Assembly: GCA_012317185.1 (NCBI GenBank)
Contig: CP048838.1
Location: 372,001 to 436,000 of the forward strand
Source of the DNA: [Clostridium] innocuum
GTDB lineage: Bacteria > Bacillota_I > Bacilli_A > Erysipelotrichales > Erysipelotrichaceae
Length of the DNA stretch: 64,000 bases
Direction: 5' to 3'
The position numbers and the translations under genes were made by a program. Of this stretch, positions 18,677 to 27,585 are shown one piece after another; within the stretch, counting starts at the first letter, position 1; each line of letters opens with the position of its first letter. The notes beneath the pieces were generated by a model. The model saw only the letters and a program-made list of their open reading frames with translations. It made no database searches and was not told the origin of the DNA.

Positions 18677-19633
18677 CTATTTCTCAATCAATGGTGCCAT
18701 GCGGGTACTCATATAATTCTCCAGCCATTCACTGCTGGCTTCTTGATGTACGCATTTCCCATGTTCTCTTTTTGTCACATATACAATCGGCTTTTGTGTC
18801 TGTGTTGCGACTGCGAAAGAAAATCCCTCTATGTTTGTGGCAACGCCCCATTCTCCTTTATTGTTCATTGCGACAAGCGAAATGTCGCCTGCCTTGCCGC
18901 GGCGTTTTGTAAGCTCTTGATCCAGCTTTGAAACAGCGATATCACAAGCCTCCTGCGGATGCTTTCCCTCCTTCATCAGCCGGACGATCTCATAAGAGAT
19001 ACAACCCTTCATTAAATCCTCACCGAGTCCTGTAGCGCTGGCACCGCCTGCCGTACTGTCCACATAAAAGCCGGATCCTGAAATCGGGGAATCGCCGACT
19101 CTGCCTTTTTTCTTCATAAATAAGCCGGAGGTAGAGGTGGCTGCCGTCATATCGCCGTGACTGTCAAGACAAACCATACCCACCGTGTCATGTCCGCTGT
19201 ACGGCTTGATTTCCAACTCCTGCACATCCTTAACACGATTTTTATAATGAATTTTCGCGCGATCGCTTAACATATTTTTACGTTCAAAGCCCTCCTTGTG
19301 TGCAAATTTTTCCGCCCCCTCACCGACCAGCAGATTGTTTACGGCTTCCTTGCTTAACCGGCGGGCAATACTGATAGGATTCGCAAAATCCTTAATTGCG
19401 GCAACTGCTCCGATATCAAAGGTTGTTCCATCCATATAGGCCGCATCCAGTTCCACTTCCATTTCCTCATTTGGCAGACCGCCGTAGCCCACGGATTTAT
19501 AGTATGGAAAATCCTCTACCTCTTTAATTGCCGTCTCGATAGCATCACCGCTGATACCATCGTTTTCCAATATTCGGGCAGCTTTTTCGATTCCTTCCGC
19601 TGCCATTCTCCAGGTCGCTATAATACCCCACAT
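18677..19633 (-). CDS. N-terminal nucleophile hydrolase: glycosylasparaginase / isoaspartyl peptidase-like
   Basis: A self-cleaving Ntn-hydrolase. The sequence has the glycosylasparaginase/isoaspartyl peptidase layout: MWGIIATWRMAAEGI and DAAYMDG in the alpha part, then the autocleavage and nucleophile Thr in SGHDTVGMVCLDSHGDMTAATSTSG, and GRVGDSPISGSGFY. These enzymes free aspartate from GlcNAc-Asn or from isoaspartyl peptides; the N-terminus resembles the former group. No signal peptide, so it acts in the cytoplasm on imported substrate. Starts at 19639 and 19633 are both possible; GGAG spacing favours 19633. A TTCCTA/TAGGAA site lies 84 bases upstream. Confidence 0.85.
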   Translation of the reverse strand: MWGIIATWRMAAEGIEKAARILENDGISGDAIETAIKEVEDFPYYKSVGYGGLPNEEMEVELDAAYMDGTTFDIGAVAAIKDFANPISIARRLSKEAVNNLLVGEGAEKFAHKEGFERKNMLSDRAKIHYKNRVKDVQELEIKPYSGHDTVGMVCLDSHGDMTAATSTSGLFMKKKGRVGDSPISGSGFYVDSTAGGASATGLGEDLMKGCISYEIVRLMKEGKHPQEACDIAVSKLDQELTKRRGKAGDISLVAMNNKGEWGVATNIEGFSFAVATQTQKPIVYVTKREHGKCVHQEASSEWLENYMSTRMAPLIEK

Positions 19634-19716
19634 ATTCATTCTCTCCTTTCGCATTCATCAACTATCATATTCTCCTTCATTATAATACCATTTCAGTATA
19701 TCGTTTCTAAGATCAT

Positions 19717-19733
19717 TTCCTAAAGCCTAGGAA
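19717..19733. promoter_or_regulatory. Regulon site a: TTCCTA-N5-TAGGAA
   Basis: TTCCTA-AAGCC-TAGGAA, 84 bases before the glycosylasparaginase-like gene (minus strand). One of nine such sites in this island. Confidence 0.65.
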
Positions 19734-19864
19734 GTATGTGTTTTCTTGTTGAAAGCTGATCATATCCGCACAGCCTTGGTGAATTACGCATACTGTTCCT
19801 TGTAATTGCCCAGCAGCTTCATCCTCCGTACTACAAGAGGGGGAACGAAGGACTGATGAGTTTT

Positions 19865-20959
19865 TTATTCGATAAAGCCAAACAAATGCTCGGGGTGTTT
19901 TTCCATTTCATCAAGAATCATCATGTCATCATTTGCAATATGACCAACGAGATTACGCTCACCGTCATTTTCCATATCTGTTAACAGGATTTCGATTTCT
20001 CCGCGATAATGCGATAAATTGTCATTTACAACTACAACATCTCCGCGATGGAACATTCTCTGTTCACTCATCCGTTGCGGTATTGCTTCTTCTTTGAAAA
20101 AGAAACGCGGAAGGGAGCTGCGGATATAATAGTCGCTGGCATCCTGCCGCCCGGTATGCGGATAGTCAAACAGTGCTTTCTTTTCAGCCGCACAGATATC
20201 CTTTTCCAGTTCCATGCGGATTGTTGTTTTTGATAGATCGACAGCAGCCATCGCTTTTAACTCCGCTTCACTGGCGTACGCATTTCCAATCAATATATCA
20301 TCAATCAGCTCACAGGCCAGCATATGGCGCAGCTGTACATCAATCGGCTTCGTACGGTGGAGCTCTACGGTTGGAAGTCCGGCAGATACCGGCCATGGAC
20401 CGAAGGTATCCGGTTCCCGGCTGGTCACGAAGGCTGCTGTATGAAGTCCCAGCCCCTTCCATTTCTCATTTAAATTCATGAACAGCTTCCAGCCGATTCC
20501 GCTGTAGCGTTCCGGATAAAAATTATGACAGATTGTAACATTATGCGGATCTGCGCCGTGCTTCAGCAGATAGTCGATTGAGGAATCCGCACTTCCGTTA
20601 AATTCAATTTTAATGCCATATTCATTATGGGTAATCGCCCGGTCAAGAAAATCGTCAAAGTGACCGTCCAGACGAATGATATCCACATGCATGTCATGAA
20701 ATACCTTTAAATCCAAAGGTGTTGCGCCCAGGTGTTTGAAAACATCCGGATTGGTGTCGACGGCTACTTCATAGCCGAGTGCATGAGCGCGATTCATGAA
20801 ATCAGTAAATTCCGTAATGATTTCTTCCTTTGCTTTTTGTACTGAAAGCAAGCATGTAAAAATTCTTGTAAATCCGTATCCGGCTGCTGATTCCATATAT
20901 GCCTGATCTTTTTCAGGGGTTGAATGCTCCGGATATACGCTGATACCTAATTTGTGCAT
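19865..20959 (-). CDS. MupG-like protein (DUF871, GH170): 6-phospho-N-acetylmuramidase family
   Basis: A 364-residue protein of the DUF871 family: a TIM barrel (LGISVYPEHST, FTRIFTCLLS, GYEVAVDTNP, IIRLDG, KIEFNGS, HNFYPERYSGI) with a C-terminal cyclophilin-like domain. The characterised member, MupG of Staphylococcus aureus, hydrolyses 6-phospho-MurNAc-GlcNAc made by a PTS. So this enzyme probably cleaves a PTS-imported phosphorylated disaccharide; its exact substrate is not shown. A regulon site lies 64 bases upstream with TATAAT between. Confidence 0.85.
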   Translation of the reverse strand: MHKLGISVYPEHSTPEKDQAYMESAAGYGFTRIFTCLLSVQKAKEEIITEFTDFMNRAHALGYEVAVDTNPDVFKHLGATPLDLKVFHDMHVDIIRLDGHFDDFLDRAITHNEYGIKIEFNGSADSSIDYLLKHGADPHNVTICHNFYPERYSGIGWKLFMNLNEKWKGLGLHTAAFVTSREPDTFGPWPVSAGLPTVELHRTKPIDVQLRHMLACELIDDILIGNAYASEAELKAMAAVDLSKTTIRMELEKDICAAEKKALFDYPHTGRQDASDYYIRSSLPRFFFKEEAIPQRMSEQRMFHRGDVVVVNDNLSHYRGEIEILLTDMENDGERNLVGHIANDDMMILDEMEKHPEHLFGFIE

Positions 20960-21022
20960 AAAATGCCCTCCTTATAATACTTCTATTATAACGCAGGCTG
21001 CATAGGTTATCGCGTATACGGT

Positions 21023-21038
21023 TTCCTAATGCTAGGAA
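21023..21038. promoter_or_regulatory. Regulon site b: TTCCTA-N4-TAGGAA
   Basis: TTCCTA-ATGC-TAGGAA upstream of the -10 box of the MupG-like gene (minus strand). The spacer is one base shorter than in most of the other sites. Confidence 0.6.
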
Positions 21039-21255
21039 TAAAAAGCATCGTGGCGATTTCTTCAGCACCTCATTCAAAAAACGGGTGCAATGTCCGTCAT
21101 ATTATTTGTGCGTATAATGCCCTCACTTATAACACTTCCGGTATTCTGCAAACGGCAAAGGTTATCTTATATACTGTTCCTTAAAACAAGCATTAAAAAA
21201 GAAAAATCTGTTTCCATATCGCTAGGTTCTTATCCAGGTGCAGATCAATATCGCA

Positions 21256-21292
21256 AATGAAAAGGCACAAAATTACATTGTAATCTCGTGCC
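21256..21292 (-). terminator. Terminator of the IIA-IIB operon
   Basis: On the minus strand GGCACGAGATTAC-AAT-GTAATTTTGTGCC pairs over 13 positions (three G-U), followed by TTTTCATTT. Confidence 0.85.
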
Positions 21293-21350
21293 GGATAGCC
21301 ACAAACTGAAACAATCGAGCGTGAGATAGAGCCCGGCTATTGGGGTATTC

Positions 21351-21671
21351 TTATTTCTTAAATGATTTAATCAGCTTGATTGCGGTTTTCAGGACTTTTT
21401 CTCCGTTCATCATACCATAATCGGAGGCGTCAATCACCGCTACCGGAGCAGTTTCTTTGAATCGTCTGTTTGTTTCTTCGTACAGATATTTTACCTGAGG
21501 TCCAAGTAAAATACAATCAGGGTGCAGCTGTTCGACAATATCGCCGATTTTAGAATGAGAATATGCCTTTACTTCTAAGGGAAGGCCGTGAGCGTCTGCC
21601 ACATTCTGCATCTCCTGAGCCAGCATACTCGTAGACATACCTGCACTGCAAAATAGATAAATTTTCTTCAT
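21351..21671 (-). CDS. PTS system lactose/cellobiose-family IIB component
   Basis: A 106-residue phosphocarrier. The phosphorylated Cys lies in the N-terminal loop IYLFCSAGMSTSMLAQEM (C8), and ILLGPQVKYLYEE is the second family mark. It receives phosphate from the IIA protein encoded 18 bases upstream and passes it to a sugar held by a IIC. No IIC is in this operon; the IIC at 30004 is the probable partner. The protein resembles the second IIB at 29309 along its whole length. Confidence 0.95.
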   Translation of the reverse strand: MKKIYLFCSAGMSTSMLAQEMQNVADAHGLPLEVKAYSHSKIGDIVEQLHPDCILLGPQVKYLYEETNRRFKETAPVAVIDASDYGMMNGEKVLKTAIKLIKSFKK

Positions 21672-21689
21672 ATCGTTCTCCTTTCTGCT

Positions 21690-22019
21690 CTATTTAATCT
21701 TGCTTTCAAGCGCTATGATTCTTTCATAATTCTGAATCATTTCGTCAGCGATGATTTTAAAGCTTTCCGCACTCATCAACTGATCTTCCGCATGGATCAG
21801 AAGCAAACCGGTTTCTACTTTTTTGCCGCCTGCTTCCTGCTGAATCATTTTCGCATGAGCTTCATGTCCTTGAAGGAAACTTTTATCTCCCTCTTCAATC
21901 ATTTCTCTGGCCCTTTCAAAATTCGCTTTTTTAGCTTCCTGTATTGCTTCTATATAGCTGGAGCGAGCCATTCCTACAGCAGAGATAATTTGAAAGCATT
22001 GCTTTTCCAAACCTTCCAT
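21690..22019 (-). CDS. PTS system lactose/cellobiose-family IIA component
   Basis: A 109-residue helical phosphocarrier. The active His lies in GLLLIHAEDQLMSAES (about residue 76), and the GHEAHAKMIQQEAGG stretch is typical of LacF/CelC proteins. It takes phosphate from HPr and gives it to IIB. It is first in its operon, divergent from pepF, with two regulon sites in the shared intergenic region. Confidence 0.95.
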   Translation of the reverse strand: MEGLEKQCFQIISAVGMARSSYIEAIQEAKKANFERAREMIEEGDKSFLQGHEAHAKMIQQEAGGKKVETGLLLIHAEDQLMSAESFKIIADEMIQNYERIIALESKIK

Positions 22020-22098
22020 TACTCATACCCTCCTCTTAAGTGATCTTGATCACGCACTTCTATTATACTAGCCATTGAAAAAAATACTTTTAACACAG

Positions 22099-22117
22099 TT
22101 TCCTAATCATTAGGAAA
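22099..22117. promoter_or_regulatory. Regulon site d: perfect 19-base palindrome
   Basis: TTTCCTAA-TCA-TTAGGAAA, 80 bases before the IIA start (minus strand). With 29700-29718 it is the best copy of the island's motif. Confidence 0.75.
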
Positions 22118-22141
22118 TTGATTATGAAGGAGTGATAGTAC

Positions 22142-22159
22142 TTCCTAGGATGTTAGGAA
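22142..22159. promoter_or_regulatory. Regulon site e: TTCCTA-N6-TAGGAA
   Basis: TTCCTA-GGATGT-TAGGAA, 34 bases before the TATAAT box (22193-22198) of pepF; the spacer is one base longer than in most sites. Confidence 0.6.
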
Positions 22160-22223
22160 AACGTTCTACTGTCTCTTTGCATTTCAGTGCCTTATAATGA
22201 GTACAGGAAAGAAGGTTTTAAAA

Positions 22224-23990
22224 ATGAACAGATATGAATGGTCGCTGGATGCTTTATATAAAGGCTACGATGACCCCGCTTTTCAAAATGATTTGAAACA
22301 GTATCATGATTTACACGACGAGCTTTCTGCACTGACGGAAGAAATGAACACACTGGAGGAATGCTGTGCGGTGAAAGAAATCCTTCAGCTTTTGGAAAAG
22401 GAATATGATTTATCCGGCCGTCTGCACATGTACACGATTTTACGCCAATCTGTGGATACCAATGATAAACAGACTCTGCAATATTTGAATATCATCAATT
22501 CGAGAATATCCTCTTATTCCGTCTATTGTTCGCAGTTAAAGGATTATCTGGCACATATAAAGCATATGGACTCCTGCATACAGCAGGACGAAATGCTGAA
22601 GGAGTATTCCTTTCTGCTGTTTACATTAAAAGATAAAGCCTCTCATTCTCTTTGCAAAGAGGAAGAAGCGCTGCTGGCAAAGCTTTCGCAGACAAGTACA
22701 GCAGCATTTCGTGATATGTATTATCATTTGACGGCAAATGTCTCCGTGGAGTGTCTGGGGCAAACGATGACTCTGACACAAGTGAAAAATTTATGTCATT
22801 CAACTAGCAGAGACGTGCGAAAGGAAGCCTTTCTGTGTGAAATGAAGGCCTATGAATCCATCAAAGAGCCGCTTGCCTTTTCCATTAATAACATCAAGCG
22901 TCAACAGCTGATGGAAGCACGTATGCGGGGGTATGAGGATCCCCTGGATAAAATGCTGCAGGATTCCTTCATGAAGAAAGGAACATTGAACACGATGTAT
23001 GTCGCTGTTGATAAGTATCTACCTAGGTTTCATGAGTATCTGCGTACAAAAGCAAAGCTGTTGGGATATGATAACGGACTTCCGTGGTATGAAATTTACG
23101 CGTCCCTCGGTACGTGCGATATGTCCTTTACGATCGAAGACTGTGAAGCGTATATACAACTGCATTTCAGAAATTTCTCCACTGATTTATATGATATGAC
23201 AAAGCAGGCAATAGATGAGCATTGGATTGATTATCCAAGCCATACGGGTAAACAGAGCGGGGCATTCTGTGAAAATCTGGCATGGATCAAACAGAGCAGA
23301 ATCATTACCAATTATGGAAATACCCTGAGTGACGTTATCACGGTGGCACATGAGTTAGGACATGCCTATCATGGAATGCTGGTTGAAAATGAGCGGCCTC
23401 TAAATAGAGAATATTGTATGCCGCTGGCAGAAACGGCATCTACATTCAATGAGAATATCATGTATCGTGCTTTAATCAATGATGCAGACCGTGAAAATAA
23501 ATTGTTCTTGATTGATACGCAGCTGTCTGCACTCTGTCAAAATATCTGTGATATCACAACCCGCTACACATTTGAAAAATCTGTATTTGAACAGTGTGAG
23601 GAAAGGTTTATGTTTGCTTCCGACTTGATGCAGCTGATGCTGGAGGCGGAAAAGAAATGTTTTAAGGATGGGTTGGACCCGAATTGGCTCCATCCGTATC
23701 GCTGGATTACAAAAGTACACTATTATATCCCAGATATCGCTTTTTATAATTTCCCATATACCTTCGGCGCCTTATTTTCAAGAGGCCTGTATGCGATGTA
23801 TGAAAAAGAAGGGGAGGCATTCCTTCCGAAATATCGCGCCTTGCTGAAGGCATCAACTACGCATACGGTAGAAGAAACAGCGGCCATTGCCGGTATAGAT
23901 TTGGAGGATGCCGCTTTCTGGGAAGCCTCACTTGAATCCATCATAAGGCAAATGGATGAATTTCTGATATTAGCGAAAGAGACAGCATAG
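22224..23990 (+). CDS. pepF: Oligoendopeptidase F, M3 family
   Basis: A cytoplasmic zinc endopeptidase that cuts medium-length oligopeptides. The HELGH zinc motif is at residues 376-380 (AHELGHAYHG), with the third ligand in the following ETASTFNE segment; EWSLDALYKGYDD at the N-terminus is typical. At 588 residues it is full length. The start at 22224 is chosen because AAGG lies 8 bases upstream, and the earlier ATG at 22197 overlaps the TATAAT box, so it would lie in the promoter. Divergent from the PTS IIA gene; the operators suggest shared control. Confidence 0.93.
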   Translation: MNRYEWSLDALYKGYDDPAFQNDLKQYHDLHDELSALTEEMNTLEECCAVKEILQLLEKEYDLSGRLHMYTILRQSVDTNDKQTLQYLNIINSRISSYSVYCSQLKDYLAHIKHMDSCIQQDEMLKEYSFLLFTLKDKASHSLCKEEEALLAKLSQTSTAAFRDMYYHLTANVSVECLGQTMTLTQVKNLCHSTSRDVRKEAFLCEMKAYESIKEPLAFSINNIKRQQLMEARMRGYEDPLDKMLQDSFMKKGTLNTMYVAVDKYLPRFHEYLRTKAKLLGYDNGLPWYEIYASLGTCDMSFTIEDCEAYIQLHFRNFSTDLYDMTKQAIDEHWIDYPSHTGKQSGAFCENLAWIKQSRIITNYGNTLSDVITVAHELGHAYHGMLVENERPLNREYCMPLAETASTFNENIMYRALINDADRENKLFLIDTQLSALCQNICDITTRYTFEKSVFEQCEERFMFASDLMQLMLEAEKKCFKDGLDPNWLHPYRWITKVHYYIPDIAFYNFPYTFGALFSRGLYAMYEKEGEAFLPKYRALLKASTTHTVEETAAIAGIDLEDAAFWEASLESIIRQMDEFLILAKETA

Positions 23991-24272
23991 AATCAGGGCT
24001 GAATTGCATGATTGTATCAGTCCGTCAGCTGCCGGCAGTCAGATAGAAAAGGCGTCCAAACAGAAGCTGTTGTATACTGCGCTAGGAGGTATTGGGATAA
24101 CTGTTTTTCTGACAGCAGATGCTGCAGAACGAAAGCGTCCGGATATCTGCTTTTCCAATAAAAATCGTTTTAAGGGTTTATGTAGAGATTGATAAGTAGA
24201 AAAACCGAATGCCTGCTCTTTCAACAAATTTTATGAATCTATATAAAGATAAAAGTAAAGGAGAAACGTTTT

Positions 24273-25736
24273 ATGAAAGTATTATTTGCTTATTTCAGCT
24301 CAGAATCGAATGAGCATTCACGCAGTTTGATGACCTTTGATAAATTTGTTTTTAAGTTTGGTGAAGAGGCCGTTCAGCATGTTTCCTGCCGTAAGGTTTT
24401 TGAGGATGCCGGTATAGAATTGATTCCGGCAATCATTGCCCGCGGACACCCGCATGGCCCTGTCACATACGATGCTTTTGAATTTATCCGTTCACGTATG
24501 ATGGTAGAGGTGAAATCACATATTCATGAAATTGATGGAATCTTTCTGTTTTTACATGGCGCCAGTAAAGTGATCGGCTTGTCAGGAGGCTCGGCTGAGC
24601 ACGCTTTCCTGAAAGAAATACGTGAAATAACCGGGCCGTATATGCCAATCGCCCTTGTAATGGACCCCCATGGAAATCTGTCCGAAGAGCTTGTAAGCAA
24701 GGTGAATATCCTGCGCTGCTACCGTCATTCTCCGCATACGGATGCAGAGGAGACATTTCAGTTTGTCGCAGAAAAATTTGTTGAGCTGTTAAAGAACAGA
24801 AGGAACATAAGACCGGTATACCGAAAGGTTCCTATCATAATCGGCGGGGAAAAGAGTGTATCACTCGATGAGCCGATGGTATCCATCAACCGGCTGTGTG
24901 ATGAAGCAGAAAAGGATGAACGCATTATGAGTGCTTCTTTTCATATCGGCTATCTGCGCCATGATGGTGACAAGCTGGGATGCTCTGTTGTCGTTGTACC
25001 GCAGAGCGGTAAGTATCGAGCCTATGCCGAGGAAGTGGCAGATCATATTCGTGCGTTTGCATATTCACGGCGTCATGAATTTCATTATCACGGCAATACC
25101 GGTGAACCGCAGGAGGTCTTACATAAGGCAGTTGCTCATACAGGAGGAACCGTATTTATTACAGATTCAGGAGATAATGTAGGCTCCGGAGGAGATGGCT
25201 TTAATACCTATATGTTACGACAGATTCTCGCAATGCATGATACCAACCATAAACAGTATCTGGTAAGCGGAATTGTTGATCACAACGCTTTTAAAAAACT
25301 GTATCCCCGACATGTAGGCGAGCATGTCAGTCTGTGCATTGGCATGAACTATGATGAATTATGTAAAAGCGTACCGATTGAAGGAACTATAATCGCGAAA
25401 GGTATACCTGATGAAGGGTACGAGCATAAAAAAGATATGGGGACTGCGATAACGGTCCGATTAGATCATGCACCGGTAAGCGTTGTTATTCTGAATGATG
25501 CGATTCAGTTTTATGAGCCGGAGCAGTATACCCGCTGTGGTATCGTGTTAAAGGAATATGATGTTGTTGTGGTAAAACAGGGATATATCTCTGCCGAGTT
25601 TGACGCATATGGTGATTTGTGTATGATGGCGCTTACTCAGGGGCCGACATATCAGAGAAGTGAATTATTAAAATTCAAGCAGATTTATCGACCGATGTGG
25701 CCTTATGATGATTATGACTTAGAGGATATGCTGTAA
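24273..25736 (+). CDS. M81 family metallopeptidase (MlrC-like)
   Basis: A 487-residue protein of the M81/DUF1485 family, named after MlrC, which degrades linearised microcystin peptides. Family marks: the N-terminal FAYFSSESNEHS, ARGHPHGPVTYDAFEF, LFLHGASKV, ALVMDPHGNLSEELV, a CYRHSPHTDAEET segment with metal-binding His, and ITDSGDNVGSGGDG in the C-terminal part. No signal peptide, so it probably acts on internal peptides with unusual bonds. It lies 282 bases after pepF with its own AAAGGAG site; no TTCCTA site precedes it, so it may be read through from pepF. Confidence 0.88.
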   Translation: MKVLFAYFSSESNEHSRSLMTFDKFVFKFGEEAVQHVSCRKVFEDAGIELIPAIIARGHPHGPVTYDAFEFIRSRMMVEVKSHIHEIDGIFLFLHGASKVIGLSGGSAEHAFLKEIREITGPYMPIALVMDPHGNLSEELVSKVNILRCYRHSPHTDAEETFQFVAEKFVELLKNRRNIRPVYRKVPIIIGGEKSVSLDEPMVSINRLCDEAEKDERIMSASFHIGYLRHDGDKLGCSVVVVPQSGKYRAYAEEVADHIRAFAYSRRHEFHYHGNTGEPQEVLHKAVAHTGGTVFITDSGDNVGSGGDGFNTYMLRQILAMHDTNHKQYLVSGIVDHNAFKKLYPRHVGEHVSLCIGMNYDELCKSVPIEGTIIAKGIPDEGYEHKKDMGTAITVRLDHAPVSVVILNDAIQFYEPEQYTRCGIVLKEYDVVVVKQGYISAEFDAYGDLCMMALTQGPTYQRSELLKFKQIYRPMWPYDDYDLEDML

Positions 25737-25947
25737 CAGGGCATAACGGGGCTTATTCTGGGTGATTCCGTAAGTGCGGAGGAGTGCATGGAAGAAAGAG
25801 GTAATAGGGCATACCGAGGCATAGTTTGGGTGAGCCTTTCAGATGGTAAAAAGCAATACCCACATAAATCTGTTACAGATTAAAGAGTTCTCTGGCCTAT
25901 TCCACGATTGATTCTTTCTCATATTTGACTATTTGATTATAGATAAT

Positions 25948-25995
25948 AAAAGCACAAGATCATGCGCAATCATGAAGCTGATCCTGTGCTTTTTG
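25948..25995. terminator. Bidirectional terminator
   Basis: AAAAGCACAaGATCA pairs with TGATCcTGTGCTTTTT (one mismatch), with an A run on one side and T run on the other. Confidence 0.8.
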
Positions 25996-26050
25996 TTGTG
26001 AATTATTTGCGATACCCATGTTCGAATAAGAACGCCATAATAAGAGAATG

Positions 26051-26347
26051 CCTTTTTTTCTATTCTGCATAACAGAAGAAAAGAACATTGAACATTATTT
26101 TTTACATGTGTTAAGGATGAACGGACAGGGCTGTTTATTCTATTTTATAGCAGAATATGCCCCTTTTTTTCTATTCTGCATTACAGAAGAAAAGAACATT
26201 GAGCATTATTTTTTACATGTGTTAAGGACGAACGGATAGGGCTGGATATCCTATTCCACATTAAAATTTAAATCCTTTTTTGTTTCTTATTGTCTGACTT
26301 AAAGTACATTGCACAATTACTTTAAATAATTTTCAGGATGAACGGAT
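26051..26347. repeat. Three tandem copies of a ~110-base unit
   Basis: Copies begin at 26051, 26162 and 26274, each starting CCTTTTTT and ending near AGGAYGAACGGAYA. The first two are nearly identical over about 86 bases; the third is degenerate. Each of the first two holds a small hairpin, TTCTG-CATWA-CAGAA. A 63-codon frame through the first two copies is a by-product of the repeat and has no ribosome binding site. Confidence 0.85.
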
Positions 26348-26484
26348 ATCACGTAATCTGCCTGTCATGTTTAAGGATTCATGGATTTCAATGTTATAAG
26401 GCTCACAGCGCATAGGATAAAAGCAGCCATAGTAAGAGGTAGGTATGGTTTGCAGTTTCATGAAAAAAGTGTCTTTCGACACCT

Positions 26485-27576
26485 TTACTGTATTGCGGTT
26501 CTCATTGCACTTACTTTATCCCAGGATAAACGGCGGCAAAATTCTGCAATCGCCTCTACCGTCTGCACATAATCTCTGCGGTGTATGATCAGGTGATGGG
26601 AATGCATATAGCGTGTTGGAATACTCAATGTCATGGTTATGATACCATCATATGCTTTGTGAATATTGTCGGCATCGGTTCCTCCGGCAGTCATCATATC
26701 GTAGTTGATGCTGAGTCCTAAATCCCTGCAAATCTCTTCCATTTCCCGTAACAATGCCTTATGGGCAATAATACCGGCATCCATTATAGACAGCACCACA
26801 CCGTTGCCAAGCTTGACATCTCCCTTATCCATCGGTGTGTCCAATGCTGTTGTGACATCCAGTGCAATCGCTACATCCGGATGCAAAAGGTTCGCTGCTG
26901 TACGGGCCCCCCGTAATCCGACTTCCTCCTGCACAGTGCCCACAGCATAGACGTTTGCCTCATGCGCGTCCTTCTGTATGCGGTATAATACATCGACAGC
27001 AAGGGCTGCACATAAACGATCATCCCATGCTTTCCCCATCAGATAATTAGGATTGTTCATAACTTCAAACTTTGTATCCGGGGTGATCATATCTCCTATT
27101 TGAATCCCTAATTCCAATATCTCTTCACGGTTATCCACCCCCATGTCAAGAAATAAATCAAGGGGCTTTATAACCTTTTCTTTTACCTCAGGGGGCAGTC
27201 CGTGCGGAGCGCAGGAACCGACGACGCCGTGATATCGTCTACCTTCCTTTGTGGTTACATATAATGTCTGAGATGGCAGAACATGTCCCCACCAGCCGCC
27301 TACGGGCAGCATGCGGATATAACCTTGTTCATCAATTTCACGCACCATGAAGCCAACCTCATCCATATGTCCGCAGATCATCACCTTTGGACCGTCAGCA
27401 TTTCCTTTCTGCAGACCTGCTATGGAGCCAAGGTTATCGTATGTGATTTCGTCGCAGACAGGGGTTAACCACTTTTTCATGATACGGCTAACTTCCTTTT
27501 CGCATCCTGAAATTCCATGAGCTTCGCTCAGCTCTCTGATCATTTCCAGATTTATCGTTCCATATGCCTCTTTCAT
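26485..27576 (-). CDS. M42 family aminopeptidase (first paralogue)
   Basis: A cobalt/zinc aminopeptidase of the M42 (glutamyl aminopeptidase/DapP, TET-like) family. Metal and catalytic residues: GHMDEVGFM, GKAWDDRL, VQEEVGLRGA, ALDVTTA and a C-terminal His in RYMHSHHLI. The family forms large tetrahedral complexes that trim peptides. The start at 27576 is chosen because AAGG lies 6 bases upstream; it follows the second M42 gene by 9 bases. Having both paralogues in one operon suggests a hetero-complex or different residue preference. Confidence 0.92.
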   Translation of the reverse strand: MKEAYGTINLEMIRELSEAHGISGCEKEVSRIMKKWLTPVCDEITYDNLGSIAGLQKGNADGPKVMICGHMDEVGFMVREIDEQGYIRMLPVGGWWGHVLPSQTLYVTTKEGRRYHGVVGSCAPHGLPPEVKEKVIKPLDLFLDMGVDNREEILELGIQIGDMITPDTKFEVMNNPNYLMGKAWDDRLCAALAVDVLYRIQKDAHEANVYAVGTVQEEVGLRGARTAANLLHPDVAIALDVTTALDTPMDKGDVKLGNGVVLSIMDAGIIAHKALLREMEEICRDLGLSINYDMMTAGGTDADNIHKAYDGIITMTLSIPTRYMHSHHLIIHRRDYVQTVEAIAEFCRRLSWDKVSAMRTAIQ

Positions 27577-27585
27577 ATGCATACC

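Larger units (their letters stand above)
20960..21350. other. Intergenic region with a duplicated promoter segment
   Basis: The segment 20951-21040 (start codon, promoter and site b of the MupG-like gene) recurs in degenerate form at 21105-21190: TTTGTGC, ATGCCCTC, CTTATAA, GGTTATC and TATAC/TGTTCCT keep their order. No gene is attached to the second copy. The rest holds the terminator of the IIA-IIB transcript. Confidence 0.6.
25737..26484. other. Intergenic region of ~750 bases
   Basis: Holds the bidirectional terminator and the tandem repeat listed separately. I see no coding gene. Confidence 0.5.

Noticed and set aside
22142..22175. Catabolite repression (cre) site near pepF (GGAAAACGTTCTAC)
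   Set aside because: Three mismatches to the cre consensus at key positions; the TTCCTA motif explains the sequence better.
24004..24192. 62-codon frame between pepF and the M81 gene
   Set aside because: No ribosome binding site, no recognisable features, and equal-length frames lie on the other strand.
26048..26239. 63-codon gene through the 110-base repeat
   Set aside because: It is a frame through two repeat copies, has no ribosome binding site and breaks in the third copy.
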